NCBI RefSeq assembly: GCF_000182565.1
Contig: NW_015971542.1
Coordinates: 444,976-508,975 of the forward strand
From: Spizellomyces punctatus DAOM BR117
Taxonomy: Eukaryota > Chytridiomycota > Chytridiomycetes > Spizellomycetales > Spizellomycetaceae
DNA length: 64,000 bases
Direction: 5' to 3'
Below the pieces are notes generated by a model, which was not told the DNA's origin, ran no database searches, and was given only the letters and a program-made list of their open reading frames with translations. Shown here piece after piece: positions 37,541 through 50,574 of this stretch. Position numbers and translations under genes: made by a program. Within the stretch, counting starts at the first letter, position 1, and every line of letters begins with the position of its first letter.

Positions 37541-38294
37541 ATGCTCAGAACGGTAAGACCTTAACAGTTCAGAATAATTTTGTTTACTGATGCACTGCAT
37601 GCAGCCTTGGGGACAAGACGAGTTCGAATATCCCAACCAGGGAAAAGATGAACGGCACACGCCTGTAGACTCACCAAGCGGCAACAAGACAACAGGCGGG
37701 CGTTCTCAAATCGTTTTTGGCACCTACCATGAGCCTATCATGTCTTCTTACAACTCTATGACAAATACATCTCACATTGGTGATGGCTATGCAATCAGCA
37801 ACCAAGCGGATTACCTTGACCGTGCGGCAAGTCACCGCAAGCGAAGTCTCCGTGATTCCTACACCGATGTATTTAATGTGCAGGCTGAAGAACCTTCCAC
37901 CTCGAAGCAGGCTGGCTCACGCTACCGAACGGATAAAAACCAGTCGAACGTCTTTGGATCCTCACCTCCAATCAGTGCGCCAGTGTCTCGCCACTATCGT
38001 CTTGCCAGCGACATTTTTAATCTGAGCGGCCCCGGCCAGCCTCCCTTCGGTGCTGAGAGCAATGTGGATAGGTTGGACGAGACAAGGGCCCTAGGGAGAT
38101 CTGGCTCTGGCCAGGGTCGTGCCTCTATGATGAGCCATGAAGAATATACCCCGTCCCACCCTTCCGCCATTAAACGTAATCCGTCGAATAGCGTCCTTGC
38201 CCCAAGTTCAGAGAACTACGGGCCAGATGCTCTGTCGAAAGGACGTCGGCATTATCCCCAACAGCACCACACCTCCAACATTTTCCATTCTTGA
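37541..38294 (+). CDS. Disordered protein with repeated [ST]-x-[VI]-F motifs
   Basis: Two exons: MLRT (37541-37552) and, after a 50-nt-class intron, PWGQDEFEYPNQGKDERHT to the stop at 38292-38294. The product, about 230 residues, is hydrophilic and Ser/Pro/Gln rich with no predicted fold. Short motifs recur: RSQIVFG, YTDVFNV, QSNVFGSS, ASDIFNLSG and TSNIFHS at the very end. Similar SNIFG repeats occur in the microtubule-associated Jupiter/JPT (HN1) proteins, but the resemblance is too short to claim homology. The motif spacing suggests several copies of a linear binding site for one partner. It converges with LAA1 with 58 bp between stops. Confidence 0.65.
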
Positions 38295-38352
38295 AAGTTT
38301 TAGTGTATTGTTGCGAGTCATAAAAATAAACTGTAATAGGATTCTCAAATAA

Positions 38353-41300
38353 CTATCCGAAGTTTGCAAAACTTTTCAACGCGATCTTGGGTGTAGCGTT
38401 CCTGTCGCCCTCTGTTACCCCGCTATCGAGTCCGGATACGCTGTCCCTCTCCCTTCCTACATTTTGTTGTTGTAGTGTAACAACGCTCTGTAATCCCCTC
38501 TGCAAAATATCCCTTTGGCTTTCTTTAAGCCCTGCAATTGCCACTTTGAATTGTTGAGGGTGTTGCGCTGCAACTTGTAGCAGTGTTTGACAGGCGAAGA
38601 TATGAAGTTGACGAGCACTGGATGATGTGAAGGATGGCACCTGACCATCAGGAAAATCCGAAATGAAATGGATAAAGACGGGAACAACAATAGATAACAG
38701 GGCTAGCTCTTCAGATGCAAGAAAAGACATTGTTAAGTTAATCCCAAAACCCAAATTTCTTGTGGAAAAAGCTTACTTTTCTTTTGCAGTTCAGCCATTC
38801 CATAAAACAGCAGTAGCATTTTCAATCCCTCTTCAATGATGGGAACCTTTGTCGATGGTGCACTCGATCCAGCGAGTTCTTCAGCACAATCCAGCAGCCA
38901 TGCTGTCACCAGTGGCAACAAGAGTCGCACATACATGACCCCCAACCACGCTGGCATCAAAGTAGACTTCGCAGTCGCGACAAGCAGAGTCCGTATGCAT
39001 TGTAAGGATATCAACGGCAGCTGTAAAGTCAAAATGATAGTTGTTGAACATCGGCTAGTAACCCAGAATTCACACGTGGTTTCGCCTTACCTGCTCACTG
39101 AAATGCCTCAACGATCTCCCCAGGCACTTTACAAGGCGCTCCTGGTTGCCCGGATGATGGCTCAACATTGGACTGGACGTAATGATCACGACCGAGGCAA
39201 GCAAGCCGTTCTTGATCATGACAGAATTAACCTCATCAGATTCCTGCGAGGATGAATCCGCTGTTGTAGTCCAGCTATCGGGAATACACGGTTAGCAATC
39301 ATGGATAGATGTACTGACGATAAAGAAGCACTAACATCTCGTAGTCGAATATGTCCAGTAACGTCGACACGGCAGATTGCAGCGTTTGAGCGATAATCCG
39401 ACGTGCATCCTCATTGCCCGGTTGTGCATTGTCCAGGGCATCGACACATGTTTTGACATACAGCAAGACTCTGGGTGCCAGGTCTTCCTGGAACTTGTCG
39501 TTGCTCAATATAGCTATAAAACTTATGGTTAAGCAATCTTCTTTCGGGTGAGAATGATCCATTGCGTACCCAGATATAAAAAGAACGCAATCGGAACCAG
39601 TTCGGCACTGAATTGTTCCCGAACGCCTACTGACGTCGTCAGCACAGTCAGAGTATCCAATGCACAGGACAGAAGCGCGACTGTGTCAGGGGTAAGATTT
39701 CTGTTTGCAGTGACTGAGCACATTTCAAAGACAATTAGGGTCGAAGAGTTATTCGAATTTCGATCAATAGCTCTTACCGGTCGAGGTAGGGTTGTTGGAA
39801 AGAGTGGGCACGTGGTACGCAAATACATCAAACAGCAGCTTGACGACCTTGTACACTTTCGCGTTCAACCCTTTCACTGAAGCGATGCTGAGATTCTCAG
39901 TCAAGGGACTTCCAGCGGTATCTAATGAGCTTTAACAAGGACGAGATAAGCGCACGAACACCAAGAAAAACTAGCAGGAGAGGTAAATCACTGGTTGCAT
40001 ACCTTGATAACGAACCCTCATGGGAGCTCAGCCCCGCGTCATTTGTTACAAGATAGTCGCCAAATTCCAAGACTATTTGCCTAGCAATCTGGACTACATG
40101 TATTTGGACAGGAACATCTTCCGTTTGCACAAGCTTATCAAAAAGGTTCATCACTTCCAAAAACATCGGCTAATGTAAAGACAATCAAAGATTTAGTTGA
40201 ATTTCTCAATTTCGTGTTCGCATGAGTGCTCGCAATTGGCTATTGACCCATTCCTTACCGGATCCAGGAACTCATGCCCCACTACCACTGGGGTCAAAAG
40301 CCTCTTCAGACTTTCCAGACACACTTTTGACATGATTGTTTCTTCTCGTTCACTCTTCTGGGCAGCAGTATTTGATATGTTTCCGCCAGCTGTCAATCCC
40401 GGAATTCCACCTAGCTTGACTGTACCGCCCGCGCCGAGGCCCGTGGTTGAAAGTGCCTCGACGCAGAGTCCAAAAAGGACGTAGAAAGTCTTTGGTAATC
40501 GTACATCTTCCTCTGGTACTGTCCCATGTAGCTGCTTTACAAAGAGATCGGGTTGCGTATCCACTAAACTTGTCAACGCTTGCATAATGAAGAGCCAAGA
40601 CTTTCGGTAAAACTAAGGTAAAACCAAGCGCATATTAGCCGGACTGTCGGACGAACATAACCATGTCTATAAAGCCAACGTACAGGTAAAACAACATGTC
40701 GCGTTGCCTCCAGATAACTGTCCATGCTAGATCGAGCGCTTGGGTCACCAGCAGCATTAGACAAAACATCGGGATCCAGCTTCACTTTAGCATAATCTTG
40801 CAGAGTTGACATCCAAAGGTCTGCCAAAGTGGGAAGGTTGGGCTTCGTGACTTCCTCCAAATACCGATGTGTAAAGCTGGCAATATGGAGGTTAGCCCAC
40901 GCTGTGACAATGGAAATTCGTAATAGGACGTCTGCATGTGGAGTTGTTTGACCGGCTGATGTATTGGCATTGTCTGCGTAGACCAAAATCTTAGTTAAAA
41001 TCTGAGTTCATAGCAAGCGCGAGAACCCAGTACCTTTGAAACGCTCCATCACGGCAGTTAGAAGTCGCAATACTCGAGAGAGCGTCCCAAGGTCCCGATT
41101 GATCCCACTACCAATGTAGACAGCTGAGACGTGACAAGCCAAACTGAGCACATCCGGGGCGGAGTCATTCGCAAACGCTGGAGTAAGAGCCGCGCCAATT
41201 TGCGCCTGAGATGTGACACAATGGTCAGAAATTAGGGTACGAAGCAGGCGACGCTATTTGATCAAGTGAACCTGGTACTGCTCCAATAAAGCATGGTCCT

Positions 41301-44300
41301 CGTAATCGGGGTCTAGCGCGGCGGCAAATATCTAGGAGTGCGAGACGAACGTCACTCGAATGTCTTCACGTTCTTTTCCGAACTGTTGCCTCATACCTCT
41401 AGGATCTCACGAAGCAGTTTCAATCCTTCCAACCTCAAATCGTTAACGTTTGCCGTTGCGGCGGAGAATGCCATCCTAATTAAATCGGCCAATCGGAACA
41501 CAAGCAAATCCAGCTTCCTTCCCTGCCGTTCAACTGCTGTTCTTGCCAGTCCCAGATCAAAGTGTTCCTTCACCTTCGTATCCCTCATGACAAATAACAG
41601 CTGGCGGAGGCAGGCCAATGCGAAACCTTGGGTCCTCCACCGTGGCATAAGCAGCAGGAGAACGAGTTTGGCTGAGATGCTCAATGGAGCACCAGGCGCA
41701 GTTCCCACCGCGCTGGCCGGTCCGCCGCCTTCAGTTCTACCGGCTTGTTCTGCATCAGAATGATCAACGCCAAATATATCGTCATCATCCTCCTCATGAG
41801 TAGCGCCAATCACTGACGCTGGATTAGCAATTGTCGCGATGTCGACAGTAGGGGCAGCGCCAACTGGTCCCCCTGTTTTGGACAGGATGCTTTTACACAA
41901 GTCTAGCCATCTGGACGGTCGTTCGGGAGCCACATGCTTCAGTAGGTTTGTTAAAGTATCTCTAATCTCGTCTCTGACCGTTCCATCTGTCTCCATATCC
42001 AGCAATGCAAACAGCTGCTCTTCCAGCTGATTGTTGACCGCGGCCTCTAGCACTAAGTCGGGACTCCGCTGTGTGAGCTGATACAAGCAGGTCACCGCCG
42101 CCTTTCGCGTTAAATAACCTTGCGTGTTGTAATTGCCAGTCAATTGCAACTGCAAGAACGGAATCAATGTAAAGATATCCACATGCTTAGGCGCAAACAA
42201 AATGAAATGCTGGATGCAACGGATGGCCTCCACAACCACAAAAGGATCCTCTTCGTTTTTTAGTTCCTCATACAAACTGAAGCACAACTCGCGGACTTTT
42301 GTTGACATCTGCAATTCAGGTCCGATAACACCCACTAACGCGTAAAGAATCCGTCCGATGGAAGGGTACACTTCATTATTACTGTTTTTTCCCTGTTCAT
42401 TTGCGGCAGCGGCAGTTATCTCGTGGCTTTCCGACATGAGTAACTTGACCGCAACAGAGAGCGTCGAGTTAACGAAAGGCCCATACATCAAACCAGCACT
42501 TTCGATTACAAGCCAGAGTGAATGTAGTGCCCAGGTGTGGACCAGAGGATGCGGATCGGTTGCCAGCGAATGCAGAATCCCCACCACAGTTTTAAGCTGT
42601 GACGAAGCAGCCATTCCACCAACATAGCTGAGAATATATCCCAGTGCTAATGATGAACCCGCTCGCACATCTGGATCGCGGTTTTTGACCACATTGTCCA
42701 CGAGATTCTGTATCAAAGGATTGACGAATGTGGCTGTACCAACAATACGGGCCAGTCGACCAAGTACCTCACATGATAGGGTGCGAAATACAGGATCAGG
42801 ACCCGTCAGAAATTCCTTATTGTTCAGTCTAGTTAGCGCACCAGCGCGAGCGAATCATGATTTGGAAAGATGAACTCACTTCTACCAAGTCACGAATTGC
42901 AACCGAGACTTTCCCGCTGGCTAGAGCCCCTTTCTTCACCATCACATGTTTCAGAACTCCAATTACAGCGGCCATAATGTTCAGTTGCATTGCTCTTTTC
43001 CGACCCGGCGGTATCTTGGTCCCCGGATACTTCGTCAGACTAATCAACTGCTCCATCAAAGATTCTTGAACTGCGGGATTCTGTAATGGCAGTAAAAGCG
43101 CAAACAGCTCAATGGCCGCGTCCACGGTTGCGATGTGTATTGGCGGCGGACTTGGACGGCTATTGACGAGCTCGTAAGTATGCATGTTGTTGGACGGCGT
43201 ATCCTGGATTTTAGTTTGAAGATATAGGCAATGCGGGTCATTTTCCAAACTTCCAGGAACCTGCTGCTCAATCTACAACGGCGTTAAGCTGCATTCAATA
43301 ATCAGTAGGATTTCACCATGAAGAGGGGAATTACCAGATTCTCGAGGGCCTGCACATCCGTGTCCCTATTCAAGACGCGCGCAATACCGCGGTCCTCAGC
43401 GCCTAAAGTGGATGCGACGTGCACAACAGAGCCTTCCAGCAAAGATGTCAAGAGAGATTGCTGAGCGGCGGCTTGGTTCGCCTTATCTGGCGAGGTAGGC
43501 GGCGGACCAAACCGCTCCTGCATCTTTTCCGGATCAGGTGCAAACACGTCAAGAGCTGCGCGAAGAAGTAGAGAATAGCTCATCTCATATGTTGCTGGCG
43601 GGTTGAGAACTTTGAAGCAAACGAATAGCCGTCTACGCAAGAAGCTCTCCATGCGAACGAAGATCAATTCAGGATTTGGCGCACCGGGCGGTAGAGGGCC
43701 GGTCGAGGTGTACACAATTGGCAGTGCCAACATGAAGGATAGGGTATTGTTCAAAAATAGCGCAATCCGCTTGGCGACGTCCGTTGATGTTACTTCTTTT
43801 GGGTTGTATATCATGAAGCTATATAAGGCGGCCAGAGCAGCTTCTTTGCTGGTAAGAAGATACTCCCACTCGGCTTCAGTTCTCGTGGTGTTGTCTTTCG
43901 CACCTGGCTTTGGAAACACGTTCTTCCAAATCAACAATAGCTGAGACGTGTGCACCCGCACAAAATCGGGTCCAAGACACATCAACGCTCCTATAAGAGT
44001 CCAAGCAACACGGGTTTGTGCCGCCATAGCTCTGTAATCCTTCGACACTGAAGCACTTTTGAGTAGCTGCACCGACAATCCAAAGATACGGGCCATGATC
44101 TCGAATGACACGTACAATGTATGACTTGGGGCTGCGCTGATCAAGGCCGCCAGAGCATTTCCATATCCGATGAATCGATTTAGAAACTCGGGCTTGTCTC
44201 CATGAAGATGCACTAAGTCTTTTTGAATTAGCGCCATCATCTTGCTGATCAACTGAGACAGGTGGGATGGAAGTGCGAGAGAAAGTGCTCGTAAGCACCA

Positions 44301-46240
44301 CGCCAGTGCAAGATTTACCGATCGTGAAGGATGAGCAACAAGCTTGAATAACGGCTCAACCACAGCACCCTCTTCTCCCGCTGCAGCAGGGCCCAAATCA
44401 ATCAACAGGGCAGCAAGCTCATTCAGAATACACACAAGTGCGTGTTCTGACGGTGCCACGTCCGTTCCAAGAACGGGTGGCCATTTCCGCAACCATCCGT
44501 TCCCCAGTTCTTTCATGGCATTCACTTGAGCCACTTCGCTTAGCATCTTCCCTACAGCATCGCGGAGCAGGAATCCCGCCGATTCTCGCATGAATATGGT
44601 GTCCACAGGAGTTGTTGTAAGTTTCGGATGAGTTGCCATATCCACCACATTTTTCACGATAGTCGCATAATTCCCCTCCACAAACTTGACTCCGAGTCTC
44701 TTCAAAGTGACCGCATACGCCTCTATTATCCCAACGCGCATTTCTCGTGACGTAGCCTTAGTACAGAGAGTGCAAAATAGACCAAGCATCTCCTCGACCG
44801 TCAGAATGTTCTGCTCTGTCGCGCTGGATGCATTGCCAGCCTCTGGCTCGGCCACTGCACCCTTCTGACCTTTCTTTGCGGTCGCTTTCTTCTGCATTGG
44901 CTGCTGAGACAGGTTTAGGAGGGTAGCCACGAAGGAAGCGATACCGCGACGAACACCATAGTTCGCCGATTCTAGAGCCTTCATGGTTGTAGCAAGCAAC
45001 GACTCGTACTCATCCAATTTTGCAGGGGGTGCCTGTAAGGTGTGCTCGTATACTGCTTGAAGCAGCTTTATAAACGTTGCTGTGAGTTCCTCAGATGTCT
45101 CGAGCAGTATTGCAAATCGTGGATATCTACCTCTACCGATACTATCCTCATCAACGGGAGCTTATCAGCTACACATGCCTTTGCAACTTTTACGATGTCC
45201 TTAACCATAACATCCGTAGCGCCTTTTCCAGCGCCTTTTAGGGATCTTGTCAGAGCGACAATGGTCTCGTATCGCAAGGCCACCTATGACAGCAAAACGC
45301 ACATCAGTTGCCGTAATAGTTAAGCGCTTCTTTCACGTTTGACTGTACATCTGACTCTTTCGCATTCTTGTACAATTTGAGAAGTGACGTTACTGTTTCG
45401 GGGAATAAGGACATCAACTAAGTTTAGTGGGAGCGTCCTCAGTTAGACCATAGGATAAATTGAAGAGCACGGTATATGTACAGACTTTTCCACCATGTGT
45501 TTCCGACAAGATTCCCACGCAATATACCGCTGCACTGATATCAAGAGTTAGCAACATTGAACCGGCCAGTAATGCCTGCGGATGGTGCTGACACGTACAT
45601 CCGAAGAGATGGATCTTCTAGCTTCTTATTAACCATCATCCCCTGCACTGCCGACAACGTATCAAATAAAGTCCTACTGTCTCCATTCATATATATTACG
45701 ACGAGGCATCGTGATATCAGTCGGCGAATCGGACGTGAGGGCTTGGGATTTGTAGATGCAAGGAATTTCAGAAGAGTTTTTTCCAGGTCCGCCTGGCCAG
45801 CCTTGATGGTGTCCTGAAGCACAAAATAGACTTAGACTACCTATTTCATATCCATGGGGCAAGCTAAAGGGGCCCAAGAGACAAAGGGTGGGGACGTGCT
45901 TACCAGCGACGACTTATTCAAGTCCCTTGCTAAAATAGACAACCACTGCCGATTGCACAATGAGGACAACAAGTTCCTTGAACCCATCATATAGAGAATT
46001 TGAATGATACCTGAAACAGAAATAACTCTTTCTTTTCTGTCGTGTCTGCAGCATTGAACTGCCAATTCAGACAACAATTGGTCATTAGTATACTTACTAT
46101 GCTTTTCAACAGTGAAATCTATTTACCTTCTCCTCATCAAAATGGAAGCTATCAGGAATAACTGGCTTGCTTGCAGAGGCTTCTACCAGTCCAGCCGACC
46201 CCGGTGCACCCGCAAAGTCCGCCACAAACGCTGCTGCCAT
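38353..46240 (-). CDS. LAA1: HEAT-repeat AP-1/clathrin accessory protein, LAA1/HEATR5 family
   Basis: Very long multi-exon gene, roughly 2,000 residues of HEAT repeats. It starts MAAAFVADFAGAPGSAGLVE at 46238-46240. Landmarks that match HEATR5 in order: IRRLISRCLVVIYMNGDSRTLFDTL (45700), ALESANYGVRRGIASFVATLLNLS (44960), EMRVGIIEAYAVTLKRLG, AWCLRALSLALPSHLSQLI, ALMCLGPDFVRVHTSQLLLIWKNVFPKP (43960), AGSSLALGYILSYVGGM, FALLDMETDGTVRDEIRDTL, and the C-terminal SFANFG. LAA1/HEATR5 proteins bind the AP-1 adaptor and help clathrin traffic at the trans-Golgi network. The window also encodes Sec7, which acts on Arf1 at the same membrane; co-location is probably chance. Splice sites in 38750-41400 are numerous and not each verified. 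Confidence 0.88.
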
Positions 46241-46458
46241 GGTCATCTACATCCAAAGGCGAAAGGAGGACGGCCAGCTTACGCGCGCGTCTGTGAGCTG
46301 CCATTTGAATGGCAGGAACCGGCTTGAAATGGCATCTGCTGCGCACAGCGGCACAGTCATCCATTGGTATTCAAAGATAGACGTTTGCCTTTCCCGTTGT
46401 TCAAGCGATTGGCAAGAAGACGTTTGGAAGGATCGGTGGCGAGACGGGAGACGTCAGC

Positions 46459-47410
46459 ATGGTCTTCTATTTTTCCAGCAACGGTATTGTTAGTCTTCGT
46501 TCTGGACTTTTTCCTAAAGGGTAGTCTCTTAATAATATGGGCCATGTTTCTTTTGTATAGTGGTCTCGCCCGCTGCCGAGATTTACATGGGGAAGGACAA
46601 ATATGAGAGTATGTTATACAAGGCGTGGAGGCGGTTGTTTTCACAAATGTGAAGTAGCACTCATGAGCCTTCACTTGTTTATACATTTAGATGAGGAATT
46701 AATTAAGTATGGATGGCCGGAGGACGTATGGTAAGCAACCCCAGCTAACAGCATAGCTGAACGTTGCGCTTTGTACGATTTCTTTCTTATACTAACTTGT
46801 TTGGGCAGGTTTCACGTTGACAAGCTTTCGTCCGCCCACGTCTATCTCCGGCTACAGAAAGGGCAGTCATGGGAGGATATTTCCGAGGAGCTTCTCACTG
46901 ACCTCGCTCAGCTCACGAAAGCGAACAGCATCGAAGGAAACAAGAAAAGTAATCTGACCATCATCTATACTCCTTGGAGCAATCTTAAAAAAACTCCAGG
47001 GATGGAAACTGGGCAGGTGACATTCCACAGAAATAACATGGTAAAACGAATCCATGTTAAAGAGAGGGAGAATGCGATAGTCAACCGGTTGAACAAAACA
47101 AAGGTGGAGAAATATCCGGATTTGGCAGAAGACAAAATTCAAAGGGATCGTGAGACTAGAAACGAATTGAGGGAGGTCGAAAAGCGTAAAGTACGTCGTC
47201 TGTTTACCAGCTCCCATATTTTACATTTTTTTGACTGATTTGGGTTCTCAGAGGCAAAGCGAGCTGAAGCAGCAGGAGCAGAAACGCAAAGAAGCGGAGC
47301 TACGAAGCTACAGTACCGTGTTCAAAGATGAACGCATGAAGAGTAATAAAGAGCTTTTGGAAGAGCGACGGGGTTTGGACATCAATGCCATTGAGGAGGA
47401 TTTCATGTAG
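46459..47410 (+). CDS. CCDC25: CCDC25 homologue (NFACT-R/DUF814 fold)
   Basis: Several exons. Exon 1 is MVFYFSSN (46459 on), then [16 protein letters not shown], then [13 protein letters not shown], then [25 protein letters not shown], continuing [39 protein letters not shown] and the coiled-coil tail [18 protein letters not shown]...[10 protein letters not shown] with stop 47408-47410. Near-complete agreement with animal CCDC25 in length (about 200 residues) and order. The fold is the NFACT-R domain also found in ribosome quality control factor Rqc2/NEMF. In animals CCDC25 has been described as a membrane DNA sensor; the fungal role is unknown. Confidence 0.93.
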
Positions 47411-47731
47411 TTGTAATTATCATATCATTATCATGCTGGTCAAGTCTCTTGCAATGTCCACATTAGCGAGTGTTCCTCCAACCGACTATCGAAACCGTCC
47501 AGTGTCCTTTGTCTCAGCCCACAAGACGGGGGCCTCTGATGGAGCAAAGCCGAGTTACGCACAAGCCTGGTCTATGGTTTTTAATTGAAGGTGGCCAAAG
47601 TTTTTGGCAGGAAGAGGATGCGTTTACTAAGGTGCTTTCACGTGATTAGTCCAAATGATCGTAATTTCGTAAACACAACCTCGACGTACATGTGGACTTT
47701 CCACTCTGCGACTCCACTCATCATCGTGTTG

Positions 47732-50574
47732 ATGCCGCCGTGTGCTGTGATACCCTTGACCATTTCTCACACCGCAAGCGAGTCAGTCAGTCTAATGGCA
47801 GGCGGTGTTCCACGTCTTCTCAAACTGCTAAATACTCGCGAGACCTGGACACCCCGCTCCGTTTCGGATAGAAAAGTATATGATGCCGCTGTGAGGGAAG
47901 TGGGAGGGCAGTGGGAGTGCCGAAGGTGGGTCTAGGAAAGAAAATGCCTCCATTTGGGCTGTACACTTGCCAGAGAAGAGAGTGTATCATACTTATCCGT
48001 CGCTATTGTCGCATTCAAGAACGTTGAAAGCACACTGCGGCTGCGTTAATGCTGTTGCGTTTTCCAATTCTGGAAGCTTAATGGCTACTGGAGGGGATGA
48101 CAAGAAGATTTTGGTAAGCTGTGATGAAGCAGACAGAGGGAGATATGGATGCAGGCTGACGCGCGTGTTTGAAGCTATGGCCAGTGGATGAGTTCCGGTC
48201 GACGATTCAGCCAATAGGAAAATACCACGGACATGTTTCCAATATATTCTCTGTCTCATTTGACTCGACTGATAGAAAGTTCTTCTCGTAAGTAGCGGCT
48301 GTTTAGGAAATAATTGATAGCCTCAAGAACGTTGCCACCAGATGCGGCAATGACGGCCTTCTCCTCCATTACGATGTGGAATATTCCGCAGTACCTATCA
48401 CAAGTGCACTGAAAGGTCTGTCGTCTCAGGGTATTTAATAACCCTCAAAATACTTCGAGCTCACAGTTCTTGCGAAAGGTCCTTCAAAAACAGCGATCGA
48501 TGTCGTGCTAGCGCATGAAGAAGCCGCATTAAAGCTTTCCATATGTCCTGGTAACGATAGTTTGGTTCTAACCGCAAGGTGCGTGCCAATTAACATGCTG
48601 GAGTTCATGAGCTGTGAAAATCAGGGCTGATTCACTTGTTCGCAATCTGTCCTCCTTTTCTCAACTGAATAACTATGTCCATTGAAAGAGCAGTCAAGAT
48701 TGTAAGATAATGCCTCCGACTTTTCGTATTCCAGTTTATCATGTTCTGACCATACTATGCATCAGCAACCGTAAAGCTTTTCGACACTCGGTGCGCTGAT
48801 CAACTTCAGGGCCAAATAAAAACGCCGGGGATCCGACAAAACTCTGTCAACTTCAATCCCGTTGCAGATAGATTATTCTTGACAAGTGATGATAAAGGGG
48901 GTGTTCTGTATGTGTGCGAGCTGCATCTAGTCACAACTGTGCACTTCGCGGCTGTTTATGTGGCTCTCTTATACGTCATAGCTTGCACGATCTAAGACTT
49001 GTTAAGCGGCATTGGAAGGAGCCATCAAGTGCCACACCGTCCCCGGTGCGAAAGGTTTGTCTTAGCTCATCATACCTTATTTGTTGGAGCGCCTGTTGAC
49101 ATATAATTAGTTTACTACACAGCTCCGACGGGGTTCAGCCACAGCACGACCGGCAGACATACCGTCGGCGGTTTGGAGTCATGATGGCAGGTCTGTGACA
49201 ATTGGACTTTCGGCGAAGGCGTATCTAGTACCTATCGCTTACTCACAGTTATTTTCAACAAACGGGGCATCTTCATCAATAGATACATAGGAGCTATCAT
49301 ACACAGATGGTACCCTACACTTTACACGCCCAGTTCACCTGACCCAGTATGTGTCTTGAAAACTACAAGCGACGGTGCTCATGGGTTCAAAAGCGTTGCC
49401 ACGTGAGTTTGGATGAAGGATAACAGAGTTGAAGTGCATGATCATTAACCGTGTCGTCTCTTTGCACCTAGAGTAAAAACAGGTGCCTTCGGTGGTATGG
49501 ATGATGTCTATTTCCTCAGCGGAAGCGACGACTTCCGAGCATACGGATGGCGACTTCCAAGCGCAGTGGAGATGGAGAGGGGGGCTAAAACTGGCGCGGA
49601 AGTGGAAGGGGGCAACGAGGTTGTCTATGTGTCGGGAGAAAAACAAGTAAAACCGATGGAAATTAATGAAGCTTGCTTTGTATTGAAAGGTGGGTATTGC
49701 TAAGGCGTTTGGTAAGTTAATGACGGCGGCTAATACGCTCTGAAGGCCATCGGAGCATTGTCAATTCTGTGGTGCATCACCCGACCCGACCCATGGTTGC
49801 GACAGCTGGTATGGATATTGGCGATAATTCTTTAGAAGTGCTAATCTAGGTCATTTTTTAGGCGTTGAAAAGACGATCCGGATGTTCTCTCCATTCCCAT
49901 TTGAAGCCAATGGTTTGTTACGCGTTCATTTTCAGCTCTGTTCGGGTCCTTATTTATGACCCTGCATTGTAGGCGATCAAAAGACCTGTGAAAGGGCTCG
50001 CTCAACGAGTCATTTGAATCCCCTCCTGACACTCCAAATGATGTTGCACGATGAGGAGGATGAATCTATTGAGGAAGATCTCAGAACCCTGACCTTCTTC
50101 GATTTGTTGGTACGCATTCATAAAGTCATGCGAAAGCGTCACATTGTAATGTTAAGGCCATTTCTAGCTTGCGGAAGACGAGGCCCGTGACACGCTATGG
50201 GGACCTGCGACGGATCAAGACAGTTCTGACGATGAAAGCGAAGGGGAATCAGAAATATTTTGGAATCGTTTTACAATGGAGACCGATACGTCCACAGATG
50301 GAATATGGATGGCCAATTCAAGCGGTGCCTCTATGAATGATGCTGGGGAACAACACGAGCTACCTGAAGATTCCGATGATGCGCTGGAAACACTAGCTCA
50401 GATGGGCGATCAAAGGTACTGTAAAAGGGATTATCGATCGAGCAGAAGCTGATACCCCCTACCAGCACATCCCGGGACCCAACTCGTCGTCCACGTCGCA
50501 AAAGACGAAGGGGTGTAGATGGTGACATGTATTTTAGTACGGATACCTCGTCGTCGGATGAAGGGGAGGTCTAA
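47732..50574 (+). CDS. DCAF5: WD40 protein, DCAF5-like CRL4 substrate receptor
   Basis: Many short exons. WD repeats are visible: LKAHCGCVNAVAFSNSGSLMATGGDDKKIL (48020-48115), KYHGHVSNIFSVSFDSTDRKFFS, CGNDGLLLHYDVE, HEEAALKLSICPGNDSLVLTASQDCTVKLFDTR, SVNFNPVADRLFLTSDDKGG, GGMDDVYFLSGSDDFRAYGWRLP, and KGHRSIVNSVVHHPTRPMVATAGVEKTIRMFSP. The order and linkers match DCAF5 (WDR22), a DDB1-CUL4 substrate adaptor. The tail is acidic and Ser-rich (DEARDTLWG..DSSDDESEGESE) and ends STDTSSSDEGEV at 50572-50574. The 5' end is unsettled: the codons around 47732 (MPPCAVIPLTISHT) connect plausibly, but an upstream exon with MSTLASVPPTDYRNRPVSFV at 47455 may belong to this gene. Confidence 0.7.

Noticed and set aside
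38836-39255. Long plus-strand ORF inside LAA1
   Set aside because: Antisense to LAA1 exons and introns; the minus strand carries the HEATR5 homology.
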